Both the position numbers and the translations under genes were made by a program. A DNA stretch of 64,000 nucleotides. Origin: Gammaproteobacteria bacterium (lineage in GTDB: Bacteria > Pseudomonadota > Gammaproteobacteria > GRL18). A model generated the notes under the pieces. That model was not told where the DNA came from, ran no database searches, and saw only the letters and a program-made list of their open reading frames with translations. Positions 1 through 9,050 of this stretch are shown here, piece after piece. How positions within the stretch are numbered: position 1 is the first letter of the stretch; the number at the start of each line of letters is the position of its first letter. The stretch lies in contig JALWRI010000005.1 of the NCBI GenBank assembly GCA_026994225.1, positions 186,001 to 250,000 of the forward strand, read 5' to 3'.

Positions 1-2
1 GG

Positions 3-2489
3 GCAAGATTAACCTCCAAAGAAACACCCTTGACTGCCATTGAATTAAATCAACATAATAGTATATTACTAATTGCTAATGATACGGAAAGCGATAATTA
101 CTTAACCGTTACCCATGGTGATGGAGAAGGGCATTATGATCTATCACACTTATCTCCAGGTAACTACCAAATCGCTGCGATAGATAATAATGATTATGCC
201 CTCTCGCAACTAGCTAATCCCTGGGATATGAATAATGAAAATGATTTTTTCTGGTCATCACGGAGTGGTTGGGAGAATCCTCAGGTAAGTGATGGAATGT
301 TTAGCGGTATCAGTAATAATGCCGATCCTTTCCTACTATTAAATATATCGCCAGATCATCCTATTGATGCCAATCAATATCGCTATTTACATGTTCAAAT
401 GTCGGTAAGTCAAATTCCTGATGATGAACCCGGATTAATGGTTTTTTGGGGTACACAAGCTGCTACCCCTGTTTTTCATTCTGATTTTGAATTGTTGCAA
501 CCAGGATTACACACCTATACGATTGATTTGAATCAATTTCCTCAATGGAGTGGAGATATTCGTGCATTACGCATTGATCCACTCGGTGGAGCAAATTCTA
601 CTAATATTACCGTCAATATTCAGCATATTAGCCTTACTCGCACTGCCACATTTAGCACCACCTTACCAACCCTCGATACCTTGATTACGATAAATAGCAC
701 TCCTCAAGCTGAGTTATTAAGCCCATCAGCTTTTACTGGTATAGACTATGCCAGCAGTGTATTACAAGATCCCTGGGATATGGATAATGATCACGATGTA
801 CAAGATACCAGAGATATTAGCAATGGTCATTTTATTAATAGTATTCCCGATCTCAATTTATCGGGTACTTTTTATACCGGTAGCTCCGTTCCTCGTAGTC
901 CAGAAGGTGATCCAGGTATATCGGTGTTATCACAACAAAATACGTTTCCTCTTAATGCTGATCAATTTCCTTTATTAGCTTTTTCTTTATATGTCCCCTT
1001 TGATGCCAATGATCCAGATGAATTGGGTACTGGTGCTATTGCACGTGTTGCCTGGAAACGAGATGATTTTGATAATGGGCGTACCACCGATGATATACTG
1101 CTATTTCCAGGATTACATACCTATTTACTAGATATGTCAACAGTAAAATATGAACCTGCATCAGCAACAAGCTGGACTGGACAAGTCCGTTATTTACGCA
1201 TTGACCCACACGAGTTTGGTAGTCCCAGAGATTTTTATCTCGATACGGTACGGGTTTTAAGTTATCCACAAAGTGGTGATTTGCTGGCTGTGAGTCTTGA
1301 TCTACAAGATATAGAACAAGACCCTTTACAAATTACCCTGCTCGTTGATAATACCCCCGTTGCCAGCTATTCATCTATTACTGCTGGCATACGCACCTTA
1401 CATGCAGATATATCACATCTCATTGCCGGAGCACATACATTACAAATACAATTAAATGATGGCTTTAATAGTAGCGAACAAACCCTTGCTGTTCCCTTTA
1501 TATTAGATACTACAGATAAAGATACTGATAATGATGGCACGCTTGATAGCCAAGATAGTGATGATGATAATGATGGAATGCCTGATGACTTTGAATTAGC
1601 CCATCAACTAAATCCCCTGGTCAATGATGCCTATGATGATGCTGATAAAGACGGCAGCAGTAATATAACAGAATACCAGTTGGGTACTGATCCCAATGAT
1701 GCCACGCTATTTCCTGATACCGGTAACGGTAAATTAGTCAATCTTTCTACCCGTAGCATAATTAAAACCGGAGATGAGGTACTGATTGCTGGTTTTATTA
1801 TTACCGGAGGCACAAAAAAAGTATTAATTACGGCAACAGCACCGAGTTTGACTGCGTTAGGAGTAAAAGGGGCATTAGCTGATCCACAACTGACTCTTTT
1901 TTCAGGAGAAACGGTTATTGCTGATAATGATAATTGGAAAGATAATGATGAAGCGGCTATCAATGCGACCGGACTTGCTCCCACAGAGGATAAAGAAGCG
2001 GCTATCATGCTCACCTTAGAACCTGGAAATTATACCGCTATTGTACGAGGGGTTAATAATCAAACAGGTATTGCGCTTGTCAATATCCTGGATTTAGAAC
2101 CAGATCAAACAACGGCTACTTTAAGCAATGTATCAAGTCGAAGCAAAGTACAAACTGGCGATGAAGTAATGATTGCTGGTTTTATTATTGCAGGAGGAGC
2201 AAAAAAAATACTCATTAGTACCAGTGCATCGAGCTTGAGTCATTTTAATATTCAAAATGCCTTAGCAGATAGCCAGTTGGAAATTTATTCAGGACAAACC
2301 TTGATTGCCAGCAATGATGACTGGATAAGTGATAACCAGGAAAATATTGCCAGCACCCCTTATGTACCTTCTGATAATAAAGAATCAGCAATTATCTTGA
2401 CATTAGCTGCCGGAAATTATACTGCTATTGTACGTGGTAGCAATCAAAGTAGTGGTATCGCTTTAATTAATGTTAATGTACTAGAATAA
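3..2489 (+). CDS. Secreted repeat protein with TSP3-like Ca-binding region (5' end cut off)
   Basis: The frame is open to the window edge, so the N-terminus, including any signal peptide, is missing. About 828 codons remain. Two copies of a beta-type module, each opening with N/DPWDM (about codons 72 and 256) and carrying PGLHTYxxDL and LRIDP, are followed by an Asp-rich stretch of DxDxDG motifs (about codons 500-565) typical of thrombospondin type 3 calcium-binding repeats. Two tandem copies of a roughly 120-residue domain follow, with the shared motifs TGDEVxIAGFII, a KxxLI strand, ALADxQL, and NYTAIVRG. This is the architecture of a large extracellular or surface protein, perhaps binding carbohydrate or adhering to a surface; no catalytic motif is visible. 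The domain reading is firm, the function is inference. Confidence 0.75.
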   Translation, partial: ARLTSKETPLTAIELNQHNSILLIANDTESDNYLTVTHGDGEGHYDLSHLSPGNYQIAAIDNNDYALSQLANPWDMNNENDFFWSSRSGWENPQVSDGMFSGISNNADPFLLLNISPDHPIDANQYRYLHVQMSVSQIPDDEPGLMVFWGTQAATPVFHSDFELLQPGLHTYTIDLNQFPQWSGDIRALRIDPLGGANSTNITVNIQHISLTRTATFSTTLPTLDTLITINSTPQAELLSPSAFTGIDYASSVLQDPWDMDNDHDVQDTRDISNGHFINSIPDLNLSGTFYTGSSVPRSPEGDPGISVLSQQNTFPLNADQFPLLAFSLYVPFDANDPDELGTGAIARVAWKRDDFDNGRTTDDILLFPGLHTYLLDMSTVKYEPASATSWTGQVRYLRIDPHEFGSPRDFYLDTVRVLSYPQSGDLLAVSLDLQDIEQDPLQITLLVDNTPVASYSSITAGIRTLHADISHLIAGAHTLQIQLNDGFNSSEQTLAVPFILDTTDKDTDNDGTLDSQDSDDDNDGMPDDFELAHQLNPLVNDAYDDADKDGSSNITEYQLGTDPNDATLFPDTGNGKLVNLSTRSIIKTGDEVLIAGFIITGGTKKVLITATAPSLTALGVKGALADPQLTLFSGETVIADNDNWKDNDEAAINATGLAPTEDKEAAIMLTLEPGNYTAIVRGVNNQTGIALVNILDLEPDQTTATLSNVSSRSKVQTGDEVMIAGFIIAGGAKKILISTSASSLSHFNIQNALADSQLEIYSGQTLIASNDDWISDNQENIASTPYVPSDNKESAIILTLAAGNYTAIVRGSNQSSGIALINVNVLE

Positions 2490-2568
2490 CTTGAAAGCAT
2501 ATATTTACCCCCAACATTGTTCTTGATTATTCGATTATCCCTTAATTCATTTTTTACAGGTAATAACG

Positions 2569-2946
2569 ATGGCAAAACATATTCCTCAACCTACTGAAAT
2601 TAAATTACACCAAAAAAGCAACGAGCTAGAAGTGGCTTTTGCTGATAAGCAACGCTTTCATTTTAGTTGTGAATTTTTGCGTGTCTATTCTCCTTCAGCA
2701 GAAGTAAGGGGACACGGAGAAGGACAAGGAGTCTTACAAGTTGGTAAAGAAAATGTTACTATCGAAAAAATAGAACCAGTAGGTAACTATGCGGTAAAAT
2801 TAGTATTTAGTGATAAACATGATAGTGGTATTTATTCTTGGGATTTATTCTACCATTATGGTTTAAATCAGGATACTATGTGGCAAGATTATCTTAATGA
2901 GTTAGAAAAAGCAGGACATCAACGTAAATCCCCTGCTGCACATTAA
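2569..2946 (+). CDS. DUF971 / GBBH-like N-terminal domain protein
   Basis: A 125-residue protein of the DUF971 family, which corresponds to the N-terminal domain of gamma-butyrobetaine hydroxylase. Visible features are the opening PTEIKLHQKSNELEVAF strand pair, the FxCEFLRVYSPSAEVRGHG motif and the late SGIYSWDLFYHYG motif. In many gammaproteobacteria this gene sits directly before ubiE, as here (ubiE starts 33 bases on). The biochemical role of the stand-alone family is not settled; a link to Fe-S or ubiquinone metabolism is only suggested by context. The start is preceded by an AGGT-type ribosome binding site. Confidence 0.85.
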   Translation: MAKHIPQPTEIKLHQKSNELEVAFADKQRFHFSCEFLRVYSPSAEVRGHGEGQGVLQVGKENVTIEKIEPVGNYAVKLVFSDKHDSGIYSWDLFYHYGLNQDTMWQDYLNELEKAGHQRKSPAAH

Positions 2947-2979
2947 TATTATTTGTTAACACCACACAACGGTAACAGC

Positions 2980-3726
2980 ATGTCGGATAAAACAACCCAT
3001 TTTGGCTTTCAAACAGTTAATCAAGAAGAAAAAGTCCATAAAGTCGCCGAGGTGTTTCACTCGGTTGCCAATAAATACGATGTTATGAATGATTTAATGT
3101 CTTTTGGTATTCATCGTTTATGGAAACGTTTTACTATTGAAGCCTGCCAGGTACAACGTGGCCAAAAAGTATTGGATTTAGCCGGAGGAAGCGGTGATCT
3201 CACTGCACGTTTAGCACACTTGGTTGGAAGTGAAGGATGTGTTGTTTTATCCGATATTAACAGCTCTATGTTATCTGTAGGGCGAGAAAAATTAATTGAT
3301 CAAGGGTTGATTGGCAATATTGAATATGTACAAGCCAATGCAGAAAAATTACCCTTTCCTAATAGTAGCTTTGATTGTATCACTATTGCCTTTGGATTAC
3401 GTAATGTTACTGATAAAGATGCTGCATTACGTGCTATGTATAATAGCTTAAAACCTGGTGGACGATTATTAATTTTAGAATTTTCCAAACCAACCATTCC
3501 TCTACTCGATAAAGTCTATGAGCAATACTCATTTAAAATCCTTCCTTTAATGGGGAAACTTATTGCAGACGATGCAAACAGCTACCGTTATCTTGCTGAA
3601 TCTATTCGTATGCATCCCGATCAAGAGACGCTATTAAGTATGATGCAAGAAGCGGGTTTTGAACATTGTCAATATCAGAATATGACCGGGGGTATTGTTG
3701 CATTACATAAAGGATATAAATTCTAA
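2980..3726 (+). CDS. ubiE: Ubiquinone/menaquinone C-methyltransferase UbiE
   Basis: SAM-dependent methyltransferase that C-methylates the benzoquinol ring in ubiquinone (and demethylmenaquinone) synthesis. The 248-residue product has the UbiE hallmarks: [30 protein letters not shown] near the N-terminus (two blocks), SAM motif [13 protein letters not shown], and [13 protein letters not shown] followed by [15 protein letters not shown]. An upstream TTG would add nine residues, but the ATG chosen starts at the conserved region and matches the family length. It leads the ubiE-ubiJ-ubiB run; ubiJ begins one base after its stop codon. Confidence 0.96.
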   Translation: MSDKTTHFGFQTVNQEEKVHKVAEVFHSVANKYDVMNDLMSFGIHRLWKRFTIEACQVQRGQKVLDLAGGSGDLTARLAHLVGSEGCVVLSDINSSMLSVGREKLIDQGLIGNIEYVQANAEKLPFPNSSFDCITIAFGLRNVTDKDAALRAMYNSLKPGGRLLILEFSKPTIPLLDKVYEQYSFKILPLMGKLIADDANSYRYLAESIRMHPDQETLLSMMQEAGFEHCQYQNMTGGIVALHKGYKF

Positions 3727-3727
3727 T

Positions 3728-4354
3728 ATGTCTTGGCCTCCTGTTTTACTCGCTAGCATAGAAATGCTTATTAATCGTTATTTAGGACTTGATCCAGAAT
3801 TATTGACGAAACTGAGCCAGCTCAAAGGCAAAATTATTGCGATTGAAATAACCGATTTACAGAAAAATCTCTATTTCTTCCCTCATGCTAAAGGGATGCT
3901 ATTACAAGGTAATTATAGCGGTGATGCAGATACGTTTATCCATACATCAAGTATCAGTTTACTACAACTTGCCGATACTCAACGTAAACAAGTATTACTA
4001 CGCAACGCACAGGTACGTATTACAGGTGATATAGCATTAGGTGAACAATTTCAATCTATATTGCACTCAATAGAGATTGATTGGGCTGGCTATTTTGCTC
4101 TGCTCAGTGGCGATATTATAAGTCATAAACTAAGCCGTTTTACCCAGCATTTACAACAATGGGGAAAAAATAATGCTCGACAATTACAAGAAAATACCGC
4201 TGAATATTTATTGTTTGAAAAACGGACTCTTGTCCCCCCACAAGAGTTACAATCTTTTTTTGATAATGTCGATACCTTACGCTCTGATCTGGATCGTCTA
4301 TCTGCTCGCGTAATGCGCCTACAACTTTTAACTCCTGCTATAAAAAATGATTAA
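3728..4354 (+). CDS. ubiJ: Ubiquinone biosynthesis accessory factor UbiJ
   Basis: A 208-residue SCP2-fold protein of the UbiJ family, the lipid-binding partner in the soluble ubiquinone-synthesis complex. The N-terminal half carries the SCP2-like strand pattern ([11 protein letters not shown], then [15 protein letters not shown], then [17 protein letters not shown]) and [15 protein letters not shown]; the C-terminal quarter is a predicted coiled coil ([19 protein letters not shown]). The ATG just behind the ubiE stop is preferred over an upstream alternative that would overlap ubiE. The gene overlaps ubiB by eight bases, as in many gammaproteobacteria, suggesting translational coupling. Confidence 0.9.
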   Translation: MSWPPVLLASIEMLINRYLGLDPELLTKLSQLKGKIIAIEITDLQKNLYFFPHAKGMLLQGNYSGDADTFIHTSSISLLQLADTQRKQVLLRNAQVRITGDIALGEQFQSILHSIEIDWAGYFALLSGDIISHKLSRFTQHLQQWGKNNARQLQENTAEYLLFEKRTLVPPQELQSFFDNVDTLRSDLDRLSARVMRLQLLTPAIKND

Positions 4355-5978
4355 GACCTTTCAGCGTTTATTTCGTTTACTCTTTATCAGCCGTATACTG
4401 GTCAAACACGGGCTGGATGAAATGCTCTTTGCAACCCATTTATTTCGTCCATTGAGTTTTTTAAAATATTTTACACTTTGGTACTGGTTTGGTGATAAAG
4501 ATAATACCTCCCGAGGTACTCGTATTCGCCGTAGCCTGGAGGATTTAGGGCCTATTTTTGTTAAATTTGGGCAAATTTTATCTACTCGCAGGGATTTACT
4601 CCCTGATGATATTGCCGATGAACTAGCAAATTTACAAGATAACGTGCCTCCCTTTCCGAGCAAGCAAGCACGAGATATTATCCAAAAAGCCTATACGCAA
4701 CCTTTAGAGGCTATTTTTTCTGAATTTGAAGATACTCCCCTTGCCTCTGCATCCATTGCACAAGTACATAATGCCTCATTGCATAACGGTACTTCCGTCA
4801 TTATCAAAGTAGTACGTCCTAATATCACCCGTATCATACAAAGAGATATTAGCTTACTCTATGTGATAGCAGAAAAAATAGAACGATATTGGTCACAAGG
4901 ACAACGTTTACACCCTGTTGCCATTGTCCAAGAATTTGAAAAAAATTTAATGGATGAACTTGATCTAATGCGTGAAGCTGCCAATGCGACCCAGTTACGC
5001 CGTAACTTTATGCATTCTCCCTTATTATATGTGCCTGAAGTACATTGGTCATATTGTCGTAAGAATGTCATGGTAATGGAACGTATCAATGGTATGCACC
5101 TCAATGATATGGAAAGTTTACATCAAGCACACATTGATATGAAAAAATTAGCCGAAGCGGGAGTAGAAATTTTTTTTACACAAGTCTTTAGAGATAATTT
5201 TTTCCATGCCGATATGCACCCAGGCAATATCTTTGTTTCTCCTACAGGACAATATATTGCTATCGACTTTGGAATTATGGGTAGTTTAGACTCTTCCGAT
5301 AAACGTTATCTGGCAGAAAATTTTTTAGCTTTTTTTAATCGAGATTACTATCGAGTGGCTGAATTACATATTGAATCAGGTTGGGTTCCGCCTGATACTC
5401 GAATTAATGATTTTGAATCAGCTATTCGTAGTGTATGTGAACCCATTTTTGAAAAACCATTAAATGAAATTTCTTTCGGACATTTATTATTACGTTTATT
5501 TCAAACTGCACGACGTTTTAATATGGAAGTACAGCCACAATTAGTATTATTACAAAAAACATTACTTAATATTGAAGGCTTAGGACGGCAGCTTTATCCA
5601 AAACTGGATTTATGGCAAACTGCCAAACCATTTTTAGAAAAATGGATGAAGGAACAGTTAGGGCATAGAGCCTTTCTGTCCCAACTTAAACATAATATAC
5701 CGTTGTGGATGGAAACCTTGCCCGAACTGCCAATACAATTACATAAAGTATTAGAGAAAGCCCATCACGGTCATTTACACATGCAAACTCATAGTGCTGA
5801 TACACAACAATTACAACAACAATTACATACTAACCAACGTAAATCCTCAGCACTCATCTTCGCTTGTACCTTATTAATTTGTGCGACCATTTTATATGAT
5901 AAAGTAGAACTTACTACCGTCCTATTTATTGCACTGTTAGGTATATTTATCAATATTAGTATCTTTATCAGCAAATAA
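4347..5978 (+). CDS. ubiB: Ubiquinone biosynthesis ATPase/kinase-like protein UbiB
   Basis: Membrane-bound ABC1/ADCK-family atypical kinase-like ATPase needed for ubiquinone synthesis. The 543-residue sequence has the family KxGQ signature ([16 protein letters not shown]), the Ala-rich nucleotide loop ([14 protein letters not shown]), the catalytic-loop equivalent [13 protein letters not shown] and the DFG equivalent IAIDFGIMG. Two hydrophobic segments at the extreme C-terminus (about residues 500-518 and 523-541) match the usual membrane anchor. Its position after ubiE and ubiJ is the standard gammaproteobacterial order. Confidence 0.96.
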   Translation: MIKTFQRLFRLLFISRILVKHGLDEMLFATHLFRPLSFLKYFTLWYWFGDKDNTSRGTRIRRSLEDLGPIFVKFGQILSTRRDLLPDDIADELANLQDNVPPFPSKQARDIIQKAYTQPLEAIFSEFEDTPLASASIAQVHNASLHNGTSVIIKVVRPNITRIIQRDISLLYVIAEKIERYWSQGQRLHPVAIVQEFEKNLMDELDLMREAANATQLRRNFMHSPLLYVPEVHWSYCRKNVMVMERINGMHLNDMESLHQAHIDMKKLAEAGVEIFFTQVFRDNFFHADMHPGNIFVSPTGQYIAIDFGIMGSLDSSDKRYLAENFLAFFNRDYYRVAELHIESGWVPPDTRINDFESAIRSVCEPIFEKPLNEISFGHLLLRLFQTARRFNMEVQPQLVLLQKTLLNIEGLGRQLYPKLDLWQTAKPFLEKWMKEQLGHRAFLSQLKHNIPLWMETLPELPIQLHKVLEKAHHGHLHMQTHSADTQQLQQQLHTNQRKSSALIFACTLLICATILYDKVELTTVLFIALLGIFINISIFISK

Positions 5979-5988
5979 TATCCCTTTT

Positions 5989-6879
5989 ATGTCTAAACAC
6001 CTTAGCACTTCCTCTCTTTTTTATATCGTATTATCCATACTCTTGTTGCCTATGACACGATCAGCTTATACACAATCAACGGATAAGCCTATTCTCTTTG
6101 TCAGTATTGCCCCTCAAAAATACTTTATTGAACAAATTGCAAAAGATACCTTTAATGTACAAGTTATGATTCCTAAAGGGCATAACCCTGCTCATTATGA
6201 ACCGAGTATAAAACAAATGCAGCATTTGAGTAAAAGTACCTACTACTTTCGTATAGGGATGCCTTTTGAATCGGTGTGGATAGATCGTTTAGCAAGACAA
6301 AACCCTCAGTTACAAGTTATCGATATACCTAAAGGCATTCATCTCTTACCTTTAGAGTCACATAGCAAACACAACCATTCTATACACACAACACTTGATC
6401 CACATATTTGGACTGATCCGTTATTAGTCATTGCTATTAGTAAAAATATTTTACAGCACTTAACGTTACTACTTCCTCAACATAAGGCTTTTTTTCAGCA
6501 AAACTTTCAGTCTTTTAAACAACGATTATTAGATTTAGATCAATATCTTGGCACTCAACTACAACCTCTCAAAGATACCTCTTTTTTAGTTTTTCATCCT
6601 AGTTGGGGATATTTTGCAAAACGTTATCAACTACAACAAGTTGCGATTGAATTACAAGGAAAATCCCCCACGCCCAGGTATTTGGCCAATATTATTCAAT
6701 ATGCTACCTATCATCATATTCGTGTTATTTTTGTACAACCCCAATTTAATCAAAGTATTGCTAAAAATATTGCTCGTACTATACCTGCACATATTATTAC
6801 CATTGATCCTTTAGCAGAAAATTATATAGATAATATGTATACCGTCGCTGATGCCCTACTTCACGCATTAAAAAAATAA
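5989..6879 (+). CDS. Zinc/manganese ABC transporter substrate-binding protein (ZnuA-like)
   Basis: Periplasmic metal-binding protein of the cluster A-I family. An N-terminal signal sequence (about residues 1-28) precedes the mature region; PILFVSIAPQKYFIEQIAKD, GHNPAHYEPSIKQM and LDPHIWTDP are family motifs, and the metal-binding His residues lie in those last two motifs and in FLVFHPSWGYFAKRY. The usual histidine-rich loop is present but short (HSKHNHSIH). The ATPase gene follows after six bases. Zinc is the likeliest substrate because of the His loop; manganese cannot be excluded. Confidence 0.88.
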   Translation: MSKHLSTSSLFYIVLSILLLPMTRSAYTQSTDKPILFVSIAPQKYFIEQIAKDTFNVQVMIPKGHNPAHYEPSIKQMQHLSKSTYYFRIGMPFESVWIDRLARQNPQLQVIDIPKGIHLLPLESHSKHNHSIHTTLDPHIWTDPLLVIAISKNILQHLTLLLPQHKAFFQQNFQSFKQRLLDLDQYLGTQLQPLKDTSFLVFHPSWGYFAKRYQLQQVAIELQGKSPTPRYLANIIQYATYHHIRVIFVQPQFNQSIAKNIARTIPAHIITIDPLAENYIDNMYTVADALLHALKK

Positions 6880-6885
6880 ACACTT

Positions 6886-7638
6886 ATGAGCAATAACAAT
6901 CATACAATAGTTCCTATTATCACAGTAAAAAATGTTAATTTTGCTTATGATGGTCCTGTTATTTTAGAAAATATTAATTTTACTTTAAAGAAAGGCTCTT
7001 TTACGGCATTAATTGGCCCTAATGGAGGAGGAAAAAGTACCTTATTAAAAATAATTTTAGGCCTCCTTAAACCCACGTCGGGAGGTGTTACTATCTATCA
7101 ACAGAATAAAGAAAAATCTCATCTGGCATTAGGTTATGTATCCCAATATCCTCAATTTTCTCGCAACTATCCCATCTCAGTAGAAGAAACCGTATTAATG
7201 GGTTGTTTACATAAGAGTCATTTATTTGGTTTCAATTATAGCTCTACAGAAAAACAATATGCTGCCAAAGCGATGCAAGATACGGGTATTTTTGAACTAC
7301 GCCATACACAATTAGGTAAACTCTCTGGCGGACAATTACAAAGAGTTTTAATTGCACGGGCTTTAGCAAGTCAACCAGAATGTTTAATCCTGGATGAACC
7401 AACAGCAAATATTGATTTACGCACAGAAGAAAATATTTTTGATTTACTCAAAACACTTAATAAGACAATTACTATTTTAGTCGTATCCCACGATATTGGT
7501 TTTATTTCACAATATGTTACTGATATTGCCTGCCTAAATCGTACTCTTATTGATCATACTGTCCAAAATTTAAACAAAGAAATGATTGAACAGTTATATC
7601 ATGAACCGGTTAAATTAATCCAACATACTCATTTTTGA
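6886..7638 (+). CDS. Zinc/manganese ABC transporter ATP-binding protein (ZnuC-like)
   Basis: A 250-residue ABC ATPase that would energise metal uptake with the preceding binding protein. Visible motifs are Walker A GPNGGGKST, Q-loop YVSQYPQF, signature LSGGQLQRV, Walker B CLILDEPT and the switch His in VVSHD. The expected third gene, the membrane permease (ZnuB type), does not follow: the next gene lies on the other strand. The permease must be elsewhere or lost, and the short gap behind this gene holds an insertion-sequence-like hairpin. Confidence 0.88.
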   Translation: MSNNNHTIVPIITVKNVNFAYDGPVILENINFTLKKGSFTALIGPNGGGKSTLLKIILGLLKPTSGGVTIYQQNKEKSHLALGYVSQYPQFSRNYPISVEETVLMGCLHKSHLFGFNYSSTEKQYAAKAMQDTGIFELRHTQLGKLSGGQLQRVLIARALASQPECLILDEPTANIDLRTEENIFDLLKTLNKTITILVVSHDIGFISQYVTDIACLNRTLIDHTVQNLNKEMIEQLYHEPVKLIQHTHF

Positions 7639-7704
7639 CATCATTCCCTTCCTGAAGGACGGGGTTTTACGGCACGTCTGATAAAAATTTTGGCAAGAAC
7701 CCCC
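7636..7704. other. IS200/IS605-end-like hairpin remnant between convergent genes
   Basis: Starting at the stop codon of the ABC ATPase, the sequence reads TGACATCATTCCC, then CCTTC-CT-GAAGG, then ACGGGG. This resembles the TGACAT-(N)-CCCCGTCC-TGAAGGACGGGG pattern common at the right ends of IS200/IS605 (tnpB-type) elements, with the left stem arm partly decayed. A second inverted repeat, GGGGTT (7661-7666) with AACCCC (7698-7703), encloses the next 31 bases. No tnpA or tnpB is present. It could equally have been kept as a terminator for the two convergent genes. Confidence 0.4.
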
Positions 7705-7736
7705 TACATCTTTAGCTTAATAGTAGTTGACAATAT

Positions 7737-9002
7737 TTAATATAGTATTTCAATCTCTGCTATATTTCGTTTACGAATATGATAACTAATAGAACCATTA
7801 CGGAGTTTAACACGTAGCTCTACCACATTATTATCCGCTTTCATAATTTTTCCATAATATTCTTTTCCCTTCTTGGTTTCAATTCTTGCCTTATGACTAC
7901 GATACTTTTTTAATTCTGCAAAGCTTGCTTGATGATATTCAACCGGAACGGTCATGGGTATAACTTCTTCTGGCTCTTCTTCCACTTCGTGGACTTCCCC
8001 TTTTAATGCGGCAATAACACGTTCTTGATCCCAAGATAAAGATAAATCATCTATCGCTTTACCATTTAATGCTAATTTAAACTTTAAAAAATGTTCTAAG
8101 ATCACGTCTGCCTTATATAAATGCCATTGTGATAACGGAGTACGGCTTGTTAGATCAATCTCCATTTCCACTACGCCGCCATCAGATTGAAAGGTTTTAT
8201 AGGCATTTAACAAGCCATCACCTATATATAAGCCATTCACTTCTAATAAGGCTTTGACTCCTGCAACGTGTTTCGCTACATATTGTTCTTCTGTAGAAGC
8301 ATTTAACTTGGCACAGTATGCATTCACTTTACTACGATAATTTTTGTCTTCCATTTTAAGCTGAATATGCGAAACAGAAGGATGCCCCATCTGTATTTCT
8401 TGCAATGATTGGCTGGTAATACCTTTAATTGTAAACTGTAGATTAAGATCCATTTTATCTTTAACTTTAACCTGATAATCAACAATAACTCCCTTTGCTG
8501 GATCAAAACGATAACTGACTACAAAACCGCCTCTTAATTTATCATACCCCATTGCTTGCAAATCAGATGGGGTAAAATACTTTAAATCTCCACATGCTAA
8601 CGCATCCAGACGGGAAAAAGGCGATTTTTTATTTTTCTGGTAAAAACTATTTATTAAACGACTATAATCTATTTCTACATCATTAAATTCTAACCGTAAA
8701 GACTTAGGAAAATTACCTGCATCTAACTGATTACGTAGCTCTAAGAGTTTCATTAAATTCTCAGCTTTCATACGAATAGAGCCAATATTCATATCTCCCG
8801 TGCTGGTACTTATGGTAATCGCATCCAAACCTAAAGAGCCATCATAAGCAGTATGGACTTTTTGATACTGTATTGTTGCAAACGGTGCGGCAGCTCTTAC
8901 TACTTTATCAGCTTTAGTTTTCACTGAATACCATAGTGCTGCTTTAATTCCGCCTACAATTAATAATACCGAGATAATTAAAAAAAGAAATATTTTACGC
9001 AT
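7737..9002 (-). CDS. Membrane-anchored protein of unknown function with Sm-like C-terminal domain
   Basis: A 421-residue protein I do not recognise. It begins with one strong hydrophobic segment (residues 4-25), then a long mixed alpha/beta region likely exposed to the periplasm. An acidic linker (EVHEVEEEPEEV, about residues 340-351) leads to a compact final 60 residues reading HKARIETKKGKEYYGKIM, then VVELRVKLRNGSISYHI. That end has the strand pattern of a small barrel such as an Sm/Hfq-type fold; this is inference from strand pattern only. It lies downstream of the ketoacyl synthase/ACP pair on the same strand, with a 48-base gap. Confidence 0.7.
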   Translation of the reverse strand: MRKIFLFLIISVLLIVGGIKAALWYSVKTKADKVVRAAAPFATIQYQKVHTAYDGSLGLDAITISTSTGDMNIGSIRMKAENLMKLLELRNQLDAGNFPKSLRLEFNDVEIDYSRLINSFYQKNKKSPFSRLDALACGDLKYFTPSDLQAMGYDKLRGGFVVSYRFDPAKGVIVDYQVKVKDKMDLNLQFTIKGITSQSLQEIQMGHPSVSHIQLKMEDKNYRSKVNAYCAKLNASTEEQYVAKHVAGVKALLEVNGLYIGDGLLNAYKTFQSDGGVVEMEIDLTSRTPLSQWHLYKADVILEHFLKFKLALNGKAIDDLSLSWDQERVIAALKGEVHEVEEEPEEVIPMTVPVEYHQASFAELKKYRSHKARIETKKGKEYYGKIMKADNNVVELRVKLRNGSISYHIRKRNIAEIEILY

Positions 9003-9050
9003 ATAGGGTTATCTCTTAATTAGATACTTTGTTCAAAGGATATAGTAAGG

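Noticed and set aside
1631-2014. A 127-residue frame opposite the repeat protein
   Set aside because: Antisense shadow of conserved tandem repeats; low-complexity composition.
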